From Eutrophocola salsuginis (GTDB taxonomy: Bacteria > Pseudomonadota > Gammaproteobacteria > Pseudomonadales > Pseudohongiellaceae): 64,000 bases of DNA. The first letter of the stretch is position 1; the number at the start of each line of letters is the position of its first letter. A program made the translations under genes and the position numbers. The stretch lies in NCBI GenBank assembly GCA_038147195.1, contig JAYQTB010000004.1, positions 1,178,001 to 1,242,000 of the forward strand. Reading direction: 5' to 3'. The notes under the pieces were generated by a model, which worked only from the letters and a program-made list of their open reading frames with translations, ran no database searches and was not told the DNA's origin. Shown in pieces: positions 18,494 through 28,147 of this stretch.

Positions 18494-18525
18494 AAGGGTG
18501 CTTCCAACTTTCGGAAACACCCCTT
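18494..18525 (-). terminator. Intrinsic terminator after the PQQ dehydrogenase
   Basis: On the minus strand AAGGGGTGTTTCC pairs with GGAAGCACCCTTT around a short GAAAGTT loop, followed by TTCTT. It lies 23 bp past the stop of the minus-strand dehydrogenase gene. Confidence 0.7.
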
Positions 18526-18547
18526 AACTACCTTGCTACGAGTAAGT

Positions 18548-20731
18548 TTACTCGTGCAACTCTGCCTCTTCCTCCTCATCCTCCTCAGGAGGCGCCGGCG
18601 GTGGCCTGAAGCCGAACTGTGGTGGATTTTCCTTTTCGTAATTCGATAGGCTCACCACATAGGCACGAATAGCATCGGCGTCATCTGCACCCAGGAACTC
18701 CCGAAACGACACCATGCCGTTGTTCTGCAACGCGCCATCTATGACGATAGCGCTGAACAACTCTGCACTATTCAGTGCCGGTGAGTACTTCAGGTCTGGG
18801 AACAGGCTGCTGACGCGGCCGTTATTGCCATGGCAGCTGGCGCAGTGCTCGTTGTAGTGCTGCTCGCCCGCCGCCAGCATGGTTTCATCACCGAAGTTGG
18901 CCGGTGGGCTTAGTTCCGGCGGCGTGTAGCTGATCATCTCCGGCAGCACAGCATCCCCGTCCAGCGTGTATACAAGTAGGCGTGAATATGTCGGCGCCCG
19001 GTAGGCATTGGGGCCGAAGCCGCCGCCCTGCCCTGCTACGACGGCGATGTACTGCTTGCCGTCGATGGCATAACTCGCGGCGGCGCCAACGATGCCCGCT
19101 TGGGTTTCGGTGGTCCAGATCTTGTCACCGGTATCGGCACGGAACGCGGAGAAGGTGCGATCCGCGGTGCCCTGGAACACCAGGTTGCCGGCAGTAGTCA
19201 GTATACCCGAACGGGAACCGCCCAGGCGCTGCTGCCATACCGGTGCCCTAGCGACCGGATCCCAGGCCAGCAGGTAGGAGCCAGCCCCTTCCAGTTCCGG
19301 CGCTGGGTCCTGCGGACGCTTGCCAACGTTTATGGACAGCAACTGGTTGCCCATTTTCGCTCCGGCCTCGGCGACCAGTGGGAAACTGCCGTAGTTGGTG
19401 GGAATATACATGTAGCCCGTGTTCGGGTTGAACGCCATCGGGTGCCAGCTGTGTGCACCACCGGCAGATGGTACGACGTGGAAGCCGCGGTCACCGAAGG
19501 CGCCATAGTTTGCTTCTGGGTTGATGACTGGACGGAAGTTCTCGTCGAAGCCCAGCATCCAGTTTGCAGTTGGCACGTAAAGGTCAGCCGAAATGACTTC
19601 GCCGGTCGCGACCTCGATGACATAGAACACACCGTTTTTCGGTGCCTGCATCACCACGTGACGCTCGACACCGTCAATCATGAGATCCGCAGTAGTCAGT
19701 TGCTGCGTGTTGTCAAAGTCCCAGCTGTCCATGGGCGTGGCCTGGTAATGCCAGCGGTATTCACCGGTGGATGCATCCAGCGCCACGATGGAGGCTGTAA
19801 AGAGGTTATCTCCACCGCCCGGTGAACGGATTTCGGCCGGCCAAGGTGCACCGTTGCCGGTACCAATTATGACCATGTCGGTTTCCGGGTCATAAAGGAT
19901 GCCGTCCCACGGTGTGCCTCCACCGCCGGTTTCCCACCAGTCACCATTCCAGGTATCGGCAGCCCAGGCCAGTTCCGGTTGTTCGAACCCGAGCTCGGGA
20001 TTGCCGGGCACCGCCCACCAGCGCCATAGCTCCTCGCCCGTGTAGGCATCGTAGGAGGCTAGATAGCCACGCATGTGGAATTCAGAGCCGGCTTCGCCGA
20101 TGAAGATTTTACCGTTGGCGATGCGCGGCGCGCCGGTTATGGACAACTGCTTGCTGCGGTCTGTGGCCTGCACCTGCCAAACAAGTTCGCCGGTTTCAGC
20201 GTTTACGGCAAGGAGGCGACCGTCCAGTGTGCCCCAGATAACCATGCCGTCCCAGGTGGCTACACCGCGGTTAACGATGCCGCAGCACAGGTTCACCGCC
20301 CATTCACCCGGCACTTCCGGATCGTACTTCCATAATTGCTCGCCGGTGGCAGCGTCGAAGGCATACACCTTGCTCCAGGGTGCTGAGACATAGATACGCC
20401 CGTCATAGACTACCGGCGTAGTTTCGTAAGCGCCGCCCTTCTCCGCGAGATCCGCATACCAGCCCAGGCTTAGCGCATCGATATTGTCAGCGTTTATCAA
20501 GTCGAGCGGACTGTAGCGTTGCTCTGAATAGTCGCGTCCGTAGGCCGGCCACTGCCCAGGATCGGCCATGGCTTCGGCGGTAGCTGGCGACGTACTCGCC
20601 AGTATGGGTGATGAGCCCTCTGCAGCAGGGTTTGCTATGGTAGCGGCTGGTGTGCCGGATTCACTGCAGCCGGCAAGTACGGTTGCTAGCAAGGTAGTGG
20701 AGACAAAACGTAAATCTTTCCGGTAACGCAT
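18548..20731 (-). CDS. PQQ-dependent quinohemoprotein dehydrogenase, lipoprotein, C-terminal cytochrome c
   Basis: About 727 residues from ATG 20731, chosen because AAGGGGG precedes it and a lipoprotein signal follows (VSTTLLATVLAGC). The PQQ propeller shows DAATGEQLWKYDPEVPGEW, the vicinal disulfide pair in NLCCGIVNRG, NAETGELVW, GGGGTPWDGI and RSPGGGDNLF. The C-terminal cytochrome c domain has CASCHG. The last ~25 residues are rich in Pro and Glu. It should oxidise an alcohol at the periplasmic face; the substrate is unknown. Architecture matches the dehydrogenase at 6657-8810. It is divergent from the gene at 20923 and isolated from the downstream gene by a terminator. Confidence 0.92.
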   Translation of the reverse strand: MRYRKDLRFVSTTLLATVLAGCSESGTPAATIANPAAEGSSPILASTSPATAEAMADPGQWPAYGRDYSEQRYSPLDLINADNIDALSLGWYADLAEKGGAYETTPVVYDGRIYVSAPWSKVYAFDAATGEQLWKYDPEVPGEWAVNLCCGIVNRGVATWDGMVIWGTLDGRLLAVNAETGELVWQVQATDRSKQLSITGAPRIANGKIFIGEAGSEFHMRGYLASYDAYTGEELWRWWAVPGNPELGFEQPELAWAADTWNGDWWETGGGGTPWDGILYDPETDMVIIGTGNGAPWPAEIRSPGGGDNLFTASIVALDASTGEYRWHYQATPMDSWDFDNTQQLTTADLMIDGVERHVVMQAPKNGVFYVIEVATGEVISADLYVPTANWMLGFDENFRPVINPEANYGAFGDRGFHVVPSAGGAHSWHPMAFNPNTGYMYIPTNYGSFPLVAEAGAKMGNQLLSINVGKRPQDPAPELEGAGSYLLAWDPVARAPVWQQRLGGSRSGILTTAGNLVFQGTADRTFSAFRADTGDKIWTTETQAGIVGAAASYAIDGKQYIAVVAGQGGGFGPNAYRAPTYSRLLVYTLDGDAVLPEMISYTPPELSPPANFGDETMLAAGEQHYNEHCASCHGNNGRVSSLFPDLKYSPALNSAELFSAIVIDGALQNNGMVSFREFLGADDADAIRAYVVSLSNYEKENPPQFGFRPPPAPPEEDEEEEAELHE

Positions 20732-20922
20732 GGGTGAACCCCCTTGAGCGTACATTAGCGTGTGACAGCGCCCAATGTTACCCTCTGGTGAAGTGAGCGA
20801 AAAGTACTGACACCTATTGCTACAGTAAATCGCGGCGGCGTCATCCGGCCGGGCGTTGCTGGACGCCACGTGAACAGCCGTTTATTCTCATCTGGCGCAC
20901 TCGAGGCAGTGATAAGCGAGTC

Positions 20923-21360
20923 ATGGATATTGCCATTACCAAACTGTCGGACGCGGAGCATCGCGTCAGCATTACCCGCCGGGACGGCAGCACGGATGCC
21001 GAAACCATGGTCACCCGCGAATTCCTGCGCCATGATTTTGCGCACTATGCTGTGGAAACCGAGGTGCCCGTGGCTCTCGGTTACTGGGGCTGCGTAGCAG
21101 CGGGTGCTTCATTGACTGGTGAGGGTCCCGGCGGCAATGATATGGCCTTTGCCGAGACACTCGCCGGTCCGGTGCAAACTCTGATGCGGCTCGAGGCGAA
21201 GCCTGACAAGTATCTGGACTTACTTGAACGCATCCAGCCACAGATTGCATCCCCGGAGCTTGCCCGGCGCATTTTCGAGCGAGCGCGCCAACTTACAGGG
21301 CACTGGCGGGCGACATCTTTCGGTGAGACGATGCGCATCATATGGCAGGAACATGATTAA
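20923..21360 (+). CDS. Conserved hypothetical protein
   Basis: 145 residues with no signal peptide or membrane helix. An N-terminal beta hairpin (IAITKLSDAEHRVSITRRDGS) precedes a helical part with MVTREFLRHDFAHYAVETE, a motif I associate with small uncharacterised proteobacterial proteins, and a C-terminal helical region ending GETMRIIWQ. It overlaps the methyltransferase start by 8 bp, so the two are likely co-translated. Function unknown. Confidence 0.65.
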   Translation: MDIAITKLSDAEHRVSITRRDGSTDAETMVTREFLRHDFAHYAVETEVPVALGYWGCVAAGASLTGEGPGGNDMAFAETLAGPVQTLMRLEAKPDKYLDLLERIQPQIASPELARRIFERARQLTGHWRATSFGETMRIIWQEHD

Positions 21361-21967
21361 CCCATCCGGCGAAGACAGTAACGGCTGGGAAGACATCGCC
21401 ATCGACTTCATCAACAGACGCAGTTCGAGTATCGGTCTCACCGAAATCGTTAACTGGGCTAACGCATTTTTCTCTGGCAACCACGTGCTCGATATCGGCT
21501 GCGGTTTCGGAGGACCCTATACTCACACACTGCTGGACTGGGGCATTACCCTGTATGGCATTGATGCCTCCCCTACCCTGGTTGCGGAATACCAACGTCG
21601 CTACCCGCAGGCAATTGCTGCCTGTGAAAGCGCAGAAAAATCTACGCTGTTCGACCGACACTTTGACGGCATTCTCGCTATTGGCGTGTTGTTCCTGCTA
21701 CCCGGTGAGGCACAGCTGGCTCTGCTCAACAAGATGGGCAGCGCGCTCTGGCCCGGCGGCCGACTGCTGTTCACCGCACCCTGGCAGGTGTGTGAATGGG
21801 ATGATTTTTTAACCGGGCGCCGTTCCCGCTCCCTGGGTCGGGACGTCTATCTAAAAACACTGGCGAACCATGATCTCACCCTGAAGGACGAATTCACAGA
21901 TGAAGGTGAGAATCACTACTTCAGTTTTATTCGCAGTCGGGGCATCAAGCAAGAGACACCGCATTAA
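21353..21967 (+). CDS. Class I SAM-dependent methyltransferase
   Basis: About 204 residues from ATG 21353, which follows AGGA and overlaps the preceding stop; a longer frame upstream is only overlap with the neighbour. The SAM-binding motif I is VLDIGCGFGGPYTHTLL, motif II YGIDASPTLV, then FDGILAIGVLFLL and ALWPGGRLLFTAPW (post-motif III). It is a cytoplasmic small-molecule or protein methyltransferase of unknown substrate. The coupling to the gene at 20923 suggests a shared job. Confidence 0.85.
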   Translation: MINPSGEDSNGWEDIAIDFINRRSSSIGLTEIVNWANAFFSGNHVLDIGCGFGGPYTHTLLDWGITLYGIDASPTLVAEYQRRYPQAIAACESAEKSTLFDRHFDGILAIGVLFLLPGEAQLALLNKMGSALWPGGRLLFTAPWQVCEWDDFLTGRRSRSLGRDVYLKTLANHDLTLKDEFTDEGENHYFSFIRSRGIKQETPH

Positions 21968-22158
21968 AGTTGACCAACCTGCTTAACATGCAGGGCAAGG
22001 TGTACTTCCAGGAGGGACTCCATTTGCGTATCCAGCGCGGTCGTGACGGCGATGACATCGGGGGAGGTCAGCACCAGGCTTTCGTCAAGATCGGACTGGG
22101 CATAAACAATAAGTAATAATGGGAAGGTGCTTAACAGGAACAACAGGCGGGTAATCAT
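21964..22158 (-). CDS. Small secreted hypothetical protein
   Basis: 64 residues. The first ~20 (MITRLLFLLSTFPLLLIVYA) are a convincing signal peptide, and GAGGGA precedes the ATG. The mature ~43 residues (QSDLDESLVLTSPDVIAVTT then an amphipathic helix) resemble nothing I know. It overlaps the convergent methyltransferase stop by four bases. The signal peptide and ribosome site argue that it is a real gene. Confidence 0.5.
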   Translation of the reverse strand: MITRLLFLLSTFPLLLIVYAQSDLDESLVLTSPDVIAVTTALDTQMESLLEVHLALHVKQVGQL

Positions 22159-22250
22159 GGATGTCCCTCGACAACGAATGAAATAACCCTTCTCCTTTTA
22201 CAGGTAGAGAAGGACTAATTTGGAGTTGCTTAACAGGCTTCAATCCCGTG

Positions 22251-22907
22251 TCAGGCATCAAGACCGCGCAGGACAAAGTCTATGTGCGCTTCGCAGTATT
22301 TATTGATGTCGAGGGGTGAGTGTGCATCGAACTGCAGACGCCAGAGAGCGCTGATCATGGCGGGGGCAATCAGGATCTGGGTGAACTCCTTGGGAAAGGT
22401 TTCACGGAACTCGCCGCTGGTCACACCTTTTTTAATCACATTCCTGAGCATTTCCTGGTTGCGGCTGACCATTTCGCGAAAGAAGAAGTCGGCCAGTGTG
22501 GGAAACCGAGTTGCTTCGCTCATGATAAGGGCAACCAACTGGGGCATGTTGTCTTTGTTGAGCGATGTATACATACGGCGGAAATGCATGGTCAGCAGTT
22601 CCGTTGCCGTGCCCTGGAATTCGGCGGAAAAGTGTTCCGCCTCGTCGCGTTCCGGAAACAGGTTCTTGCGGATGACTTCCTCGAACAGTCTTTCCTTGCT
22701 GTCGAAGTACAGGTAGATGGTGCCCTTGCCGATGCCTGCACGAACGGCGACATCGTCTAGTTTGGTGGCGGTAAAGCCCTGCAGGATGAATTCCTGGAAA
22801 CCAGCATCGATGATTGCGTTGCGACGGGCTTCCTTCTGGAGTTCACGCTTGCTCGGTATGCGCTCTTTTACTGCTCCCACCGGGGTAAAACCTTTTTTTG
22901 TGACCAA
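22251..22907 (-). CDS. TetR/AcrR family transcriptional repressor
   Basis: About 218 residues. The N-terminal DNA-binding domain is classic TetR: RRNAIIDAGFQEFILQGF, TKLDDVAVRAGIGKGTIYLYF and DSKERLFEEVI. The C-terminal ligand domain is divergent (MSEATRFPTLADFFFREM). The frame opens at TTG 22907; GTG 22880 is an alternative. It is divergent from the RND pump genes, and two palindromes of TetR type lie in the shared promoter region, so it very likely represses the pump and itself until a toxic ligand binds. Confidence 0.9.
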   Translation of the reverse strand: MVTKKGFTPVGAVKERIPSKRELQKEARRNAIIDAGFQEFILQGFTATKLDDVAVRAGIGKGTIYLYFDSKERLFEEVIRKNLFPERDEAEHFSAEFQGTATELLTMHFRRMYTSLNKDNMPQLVALIMSEATRFPTLADFFFREMVSRNQEMLRNVIKKGVTSGEFRETFPKEFTQILIAPAMISALWRLQFDAHSPLDINKYCEAHIDFVLRGLDA

Positions 22908-22930
22908 AATATATCAAAAAATTATAGAAC

Positions 22931-22948
22931 TGACTGACTAGTCAGTCA
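22931..22948. promoter_or_regulatory. TetR operator palindrome 1
   Basis: TGACTGACTAGTCAGTCA is a perfect 18-bp palindrome located ~25 bp upstream of the tetR start. TGACTGACTAGTCA-like sequences are typical AcrR/TetR binding sites. It probably serves autoregulation. Confidence 0.75.
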
Positions 22949-23052
22949 AAGATTTGTCTATCTTGAACTCCGGAAACCCCCGTAGCACCTGGGGTTAAGC
23001 TCTTCCACTTTAGACAATTTTTACTAGGTGCAATCGCGATATTTTGATAATA

Positions 23053-23066
23053 TGACTGGCCAGTCA
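23053..23066. promoter_or_regulatory. TetR operator palindrome 2
   Basis: TGACTGGCCAGTCA is a perfect 14-bp palindrome sharing the TGACTG/CAGTCA arms of operator 1. It lies ~22 bp before the likely start of the membrane-fusion gene, well placed to block pump transcription. Confidence 0.7.
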
Positions 23067-23088
23067 CTTTTTCGTGGTCATTTCCCCC

Positions 23089-24210
23089 ATGTATTCAACC
23101 TCCAAAAACTCGCGGATAGTCTATCCTGCCAGATCGACTATTATTTTATCCTTACTCGTTTCGACCTGCTGCATTCCCTTGCACACTCTTTTCGCACAAC
23201 CGCCCTCCCCAGCCGCAGCGAACAATGATGCGGCACTAACAATCAATGTTGCGAAAGTGGAGTTACAGGACTTCACTCGTTTCCTCAGCGTCAACGGTAC
23301 GATCAATGCCTGGCAGGAAGTCATTATCGCTGCTGAAGTCGGCGGCTACCGGGTGGAAGAAGTACAGGTCGATGTCGGCGATTACGTCAACAAGGGCCAG
23401 CAACTGGTGCGCCTGTCCACTGCCCTGCTCGAAACCGAAGTGGCATCCCGTGAAGCCGCGCTGAAACAGCGAGAGGCGGAAGCAACCAACGCCAGGCTTG
23501 CACTGGAACGCGGCCGCACCGTCGCCAGCCGGGAACTGCTTTCACAATCTGAAATAGACCGCCTCGAAAGTGATTCCATTGGTGCCGATGGTCGAGTTGA
23601 TGCAGCCAGGGCCGAACTGGAAGCGGCACGCGTACGCCTGCGTTTTGCCTATGTGGAAGCACCCGATGACGGCGTCATCAGTGCCCGCAACGTTTCTGTA
23701 GGACAGATCGCCCAGGCCGGCGTCGAACTGCTGCGCCTCGTGCGGCAGAACCGCGTCGAGTGGCGCGGTGAGGTGCCTGAAAGCGACCTGCCCAACCTGC
23801 ACCTCGGCCAGACCGTCACCATATCCAGCGTGGACGGCCGCCAGCATCTCGGCACGATTCGCATCGTTTCACCCGTCGTGAACCCGAATACACACAACGG
23901 CACCGTGTATGTGGACGTGCCTGCCGATGACGCCCTGCGCCCCGGCATGTTTGCGCGCGGCCGCGTCGAACTAAGCCAGGGCAAATCGCTGATGGTGCCG
24001 CTCAGTAGCCTCGTCACCAGCGATGGCTACCACTATGTATTTGTCGTGAATCCCGACATGACCGTGACCCGGCAGATGATCGAATCGGGAGCCATCCAAG
24101 GTGACAACATCGAAGTCAGGTCTGGCCTGGATGCCGGAATCAATATAGTGACCAGCGGTGCGGGGTTCCTGAAAAACGGCGACCGAGTCAATGTAGTGGG
24201 AGACTTCTGA
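23089..24210 (+). CDS. RND efflux pump membrane-fusion (periplasmic adaptor) protein
   Basis: About 373 residues from ATG 23089; an in-frame GTG at 23074 is also possible and neither has a clear ribosome site. A signal sequence ends near TLFAQ. The adaptor body has a lipoyl half-motif (GGYRVEEVQVDVGDYVNKGQQLVRL), a helical hairpin (EREA-rich LKQREAEATNARLALERGR), the second lipoyl half (VEAPDDGVISARNVSVGQ) and beta-barrel/MP domains (GTVYVDVPADDALRPGMFARG). It bridges the pump to an outer-membrane channel not encoded here. The stop is 1 bp before the permease gene. It sits under operator 2. Confidence 0.92.
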   Translation: MYSTSKNSRIVYPARSTIILSLLVSTCCIPLHTLFAQPPSPAAANNDAALTINVAKVELQDFTRFLSVNGTINAWQEVIIAAEVGGYRVEEVQVDVGDYVNKGQQLVRLSTALLETEVASREAALKQREAEATNARLALERGRTVASRELLSQSEIDRLESDSIGADGRVDAARAELEAARVRLRFAYVEAPDDGVISARNVSVGQIAQAGVELLRLVRQNRVEWRGEVPESDLPNLHLGQTVTISSVDGRQHLGTIRIVSPVVNPNTHNGTVYVDVPADDALRPGMFARGRVELSQGKSLMVPLSSLVTSDGYHYVFVVNPDMTVTRQMIESGAIQGDNIEVRSGLDAGINIVTSGAGFLKNGDRVNVVGDF

Positions 24211-24211
24211 G

Positions 24212-27200
24212 ATGAACTTCGTTACCTGGTCCATCCGCAACCCCGTGCCGGTGGTGATGCTATTCATCGCACTCACCGTCGGCGGTCTGCAGAGCTTTCC
24301 ACAACTGCCGGTTCTAGATCGTCCGGATATCGAATTTCCCGCCATAACTGTCACGGTGAGTTACGCCGGTGTCGCTCCATCTCAGATGGAATCGGAAGTC
24401 ACCCGCAAGGTTGAGGACGCTGTAGCCACCATCGCCGGCATCGATGAAATGCGCTCCACGGTCAACGAGGGCAGTTCCAGCACCAATATCCAGTTTCTAT
24501 TCGGCACCAACATGCAGCAGGCTACCGACGAAGTTCGCGATGCTATGACCCGCATACGCGCCGACCTACCCCAGGACGCCGATGAGCCCATCGTGTCACG
24601 CAACACCATCGCTGGCGGCGCGATCGTTACCTGGACGGTCAGCTCCAATCGTATGACCGACACCGAACTGTCTTGGTTCGTCGACCTCACACTGGCCCGT
24701 GAGCTCACCGCCATACCAGGCGTCGGCCGTTTCACCCGTGTCGGCGGCGTCGATCGCGAGATCCGTGTTGACCTCGACCCTAACCGGCTGGCGGCGATGC
24801 AGATCACCGCCACAGATGTGTCAAGACAACTGCGCCAGATCCAGGCCGAATTCCCCGGTGGCGAAGCCCGCCTCGGCGGTCTCGAACAGACAGTCAGAAC
24901 GACCGGCCTGATCAAAACCGTCGAAGACCTGCGATCCCTGCCAATCTCCCTGCCCGATGGCCGCAGCGTACGCCTCGATACCCTCGCCGACGTGAATGAC
25001 CAGCCCAGCGAACAACGCCAGATGGCCCTGCTCGACGGCAAACCAGTGGTCGGCTTCCAAATCGTACGTGCCTTCGGCGCCAGCGCCCTCGGTGTTGCCA
25101 AGGATGCCCGCGCCAAGGTCGAGGAACTGAAACTGAAATACCCCGATGTCACTTTTGCGGAAGCAACGAACACCGTGGAATACATCCAGACCTCCTTCGA
25201 TGCCTCTATGGAGATGCTGATCGAGGGCGCCATACTTGCCGTGATCGTGGTAATGGTGTTCCTGAAAGACTGGCGCGCCACCCTTATTTCGGCCGCCGCC
25301 CTGCCCCTGTCCATCATCCCGACGTTCTGGCTGATCCATCTGTTTGGTTTCTCGCTCAACATTTTGACCCTCGTGGCACTGACCCTGGTGGTGGGAATTC
25401 TTGTGGACGATGCCATCGTCGAAGTAGAAAACATCGTGCGCCACTTGCGCCAGGGCAAACCTCCCCGCCAGGCAGCCATGGATGCCGCTATCGAGATCGG
25501 CCTGGCCGTGGTGGCAACAACTTTCACCATCTGCGCCGTATTCATCCCGGTAGCCTTCATGGACGGCATACCAGGTCAGTTTTTCCGCCCGTTCGGCTTT
25601 ACCGTGGCGATCGCCGTGCTTTTCTCCCTGCTGGTCGCGCGTATGTTGACGCCGATGATGGCGGCCTACTTCCTCAAGCCCCATGCGGAAGTAGAACACA
25701 CGAGCAGGGTAGTAGACTGGTACATCCAGAAAGTACGCTGGTGCCTGAAGCATCGTCTCATCGTGGTTGTTGTATCCTCGGTGACCATGCTGTTCATGCT
25801 CTCCCTTTTCCGCTTACTGCCGACGGGATTTGCCCCGGCTTCGGATAATGGTTTTACCCAATTATCTGTTGAGCTACCCCCAGGAACGAAGATCGATGAC
25901 ACCCTCGCCGCCGCAGAACAGGCGCGCCGGATCGTGATGGAATTCCCCGAGGTCACCACGGTGTTCACCACCATCGGTGCCGGCTCCTCCGGCAACGGCT
26001 TTGGCCAGGGCGGGTCCGTTGGTGCCGTGCGCAATGCCAGCCTCACCATTCAGCTAGACAACCCGAGCGGCGCCACCGGGGTGCAGCAGACCTTTGAACG
26101 CGAGGCAGCAGCCCGCCTGCGCAATATTCCCGGTGCCCGTGTGCGCTTCCAGGGCGCCAACACTGACTCTGTCGAAGTGACACTGGTCGGCGACGATTCC
26201 GCCGCGCTGAATTCCGTCGCCGCCGCCATGGAACGCGAAATGCGCAGTATCGAGGGTCTGGGCGCTATCAACAGCAGCGCCGCATTGCAGAAGCCGGAGA
26301 TTGTTATCGAAGTTGACCAGGATCGCGCTTCACAATTGGGTGTGACCACACAGCAGATCAGCCTGGTGACACGCATCGCGACCTCCGGCGATATCAGCAA
26401 CTCGCTGGCCAAGTTCAACCTGGACAGCCGCCAGCTGCCCATACGGGTAAGATTGAACGATGATTCACGCACCGACCTCGAACGCATTAGCGAACTCACC
26501 GTGATGAGCAAGAACGGTCCGGTGCCGCTGGTCAATGTCGCTGATATTCGCCTCGGCGCCGGACCATCTGAAATCACGCGCGTCAATCGCAGCCGCAACA
26601 TCACCCTCAGTGCCAACCTCAGCGGTCTGCCTCTGGGCAATGTATTGCAGCGGCTGGCGACGTCGTCAACCATGCGCAACATGCCGGAAGGTGTCGAATG
26701 GCTACGCACCGGCACTTCCCGCTTCATCACAGAGATCTTTGGCCAGTTTGCCAACGCCATGATCATCGGCATCTTCGCCATCTACGCGGTGCTGGTGATC
26801 CTGTTCCACAAGTTCGTGCAGCCGCTGACGATCCTGTCCGCCCTGCCCCCGTCGGCGGCAGGCGCCATCGTGGCCCTGCTGTTCTGGAACTACGCCCTGG
26901 CGATCAACTCACTGATTGGACTCTTAATGCTTATGGGCATTGTGACCAAGAACTCCATCCTGCTGGTGGAATACGCCATCATGGCGCAGCGCGACCATGG
27001 CATGACTCGCCTGGAAGCGATGCTCGACTCTTGCGCCAAGCGCGCCCGCCCCATTGTGATGACCTCCATCGCAATGAGCGCAGGCATGCTGCCGGTGGCC
27101 ATGGGCTGGGCAGGCGACCCAAGCTTTCGTGCCCCTATGGGTGTGGCGGTGATGGGCGGCCTGATCATATCGACAGTAGTGAGCCTGTTTATCGTGCCGG

Positions 27201-27316
27201 TGTTCTACACGCTGGTGGATGACATGCAGCTGGGAACCAGTAAGTGGATCGGCAAGTTGATAGGTCTGTTTTCAGGCGTGAAGCGCGGAGCGGCCAGCTC
27301 GGTTGCGGCCAAATAG
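24212..27316 (+). CDS. RND efflux permease (HAE1-like AcrB family)
   Basis: 1034 residues, normal for the family. It has twelve membrane helices around two large periplasmic loops. Marks are FVTWSIRNPVPVVMLFIAL (TM1), VSYAGVAPSQMESEVT (porter domain), LVALTLVVGILVDDAIVEVENI (TM4 with the two essential aspartates), GIPGQFFRPFGFTVAIAVL, and LMGIVTKNSILLVEYA (TM10 lysine). It is a proton-driven drug, solvent or metabolite exporter in the inner membrane. It is co-transcribed with the adaptor gene, and the adjacent TetR protein is the probable regulator. No outer-membrane factor gene is present. Confidence 0.95.
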   Translation: MNFVTWSIRNPVPVVMLFIALTVGGLQSFPQLPVLDRPDIEFPAITVTVSYAGVAPSQMESEVTRKVEDAVATIAGIDEMRSTVNEGSSSTNIQFLFGTNMQQATDEVRDAMTRIRADLPQDADEPIVSRNTIAGGAIVTWTVSSNRMTDTELSWFVDLTLARELTAIPGVGRFTRVGGVDREIRVDLDPNRLAAMQITATDVSRQLRQIQAEFPGGEARLGGLEQTVRTTGLIKTVEDLRSLPISLPDGRSVRLDTLADVNDQPSEQRQMALLDGKPVVGFQIVRAFGASALGVAKDARAKVEELKLKYPDVTFAEATNTVEYIQTSFDASMEMLIEGAILAVIVVMVFLKDWRATLISAAALPLSIIPTFWLIHLFGFSLNILTLVALTLVVGILVDDAIVEVENIVRHLRQGKPPRQAAMDAAIEIGLAVVATTFTICAVFIPVAFMDGIPGQFFRPFGFTVAIAVLFSLLVARMLTPMMAAYFLKPHAEVEHTSRVVDWYIQKVRWCLKHRLIVVVVSSVTMLFMLSLFRLLPTGFAPASDNGFTQLSVELPPGTKIDDTLAAAEQARRIVMEFPEVTTVFTTIGAGSSGNGFGQGGSVGAVRNASLTIQLDNPSGATGVQQTFEREAAARLRNIPGARVRFQGANTDSVEVTLVGDDSAALNSVAAAMEREMRSIEGLGAINSSAALQKPEIVIEVDQDRASQLGVTTQQISLVTRIATSGDISNSLAKFNLDSRQLPIRVRLNDDSRTDLERISELTVMSKNGPVPLVNVADIRLGAGPSEITRVNRSRNITLSANLSGLPLGNVLQRLATSSTMRNMPEGVEWLRTGTSRFITEIFGQFANAMIIGIFAIYAVLVILFHKFVQPLTILSALPPSAAGAIVALLFWNYALAINSLIGLLMLMGIVTKNSILLVEYAIMAQRDHGMTRLEAMLDSCAKRARPIVMTSIAMSAGMLPVAMGWAGDPSFRAPMGVAVMGGLIISTVVSLFIVPVFYTLVDDMQLGTSKWIGKLIGLFSGVKRGAASSVAAK

Positions 27317-27412
27317 CGGGCTGTTAACTTAATCCATTGCAGTTTTTCGCTTCAGCAACAAAAACCTGCATCCAGGATGGGCTTTCTTTTATTGCCGAAG
27401 AGGCAATAGACT

Positions 27413-28147
27413 TTATAGCCTGAGATGCTCATCCAGAAAGTCGATAAGCTTCTCCCAAGCGTTCTCACTGACTTCCTCGTTATAGCGTTCCGGCATGGGA
27501 AAATTCTGGAATGCGTGCCCTACCCCTTCGTACTGATGGAATTGGTGGCTGATGCCGGCGACCGATAATGCCTCGCTGTAATCATCCACGTCTTCCGGCG
27601 ACGGGTTGGTGTCGTTGTTGCCGAAGAAGCCGATCACTGGGCACGAAATGTTAGCGGCAAGATCGATAGGTGGGTTCGCCCCCTCGCCCAATCCCCTCTT
27701 GATATTACCGCCGTAGAACACGGCGAGCGCGCGAAACTGGCGGATGTGGCAAGCGGCCAGCCAGGCCACGCGGCCGCCCCAGCAGTGACCGACCATGGCG
27801 ATGCGCTCACGATCGGCATAGTCCTGTTCAGCAAGGACATTGAATGCCGCACTGATGTCCTCGAGGGTCCAGTCGTCACGGCTTTCCGTTTTCTTGATAT
27901 CCATGGATTCGCTTTTTGGCCACCAGTGAAATATGAATGGCACCGCCACGGCGTAACCGTTGTCCGCTAGACGCTGAGCGGTGGTCAGCGTAAAGGTGTC
28001 CTTCTCGATGCCCGTATGACCAAAGGGGATATGCTGCGCAAGTACAATTCCAGGAAAGGTGCCCTCGCCTTCCGGGCGGAACAGGAACACTTCCATGGGC
28101 GATCCCAGCACCTCGATCGTTTCCAGTGTGTAATTGAAATCACTCAC
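27413..28147 (-). CDS. Dienelactone hydrolase family protein
   Basis: 244 residues, alpha/beta-hydrolase. The nucleophile elbow GHCWGG contains the Cys nucleophile typical of dienelactone hydrolases; GFFGNNDTNPSPEDV provides the acidic residue and GVGHAF the catalytic His. No signal peptide, so cytoplasmic. It starts at GTG, sharing one base with the stop of the 2-hydroxyacid dehydrogenase gene. With the intradiol dioxygenase nearby, it may hydrolyse an enol-lactone in ring-cleavage catabolism; DLH-family proteins also act on other esters. Confidence 0.88.
   Translation of the reverse strand: MSDFNYTLETIEVLGSPMEVFLFRPEGEGTFPGIVLAQHIPFGHTGIEKDTFTLTTAQRLADNGYAVAVPFIFHWWPKSESMDIKKTESRDDWTLEDISAAFNVLAEQDYADRERIAMVGHCWGGRVAWLAACHIRQFRALAVFYGGNIKRGLGEGANPPIDLAANISCPVIGFFGNNDTNPSPEDVDDYSEALSVAGISHQFHQYEGVGHAFQNFPMPERYNEEVSENAWEKLIDFLDEHLRL

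Noticed and set aside
24382..25753. Long open frames on the minus strand opposite the RND permease (395 and 310 codons)
   Set aside because: They are antisense shadows of a GC-rich, well-conserved permease gene; their composition is Ser/Arg or Gly/His biased and no domain or ribosome site supports them.
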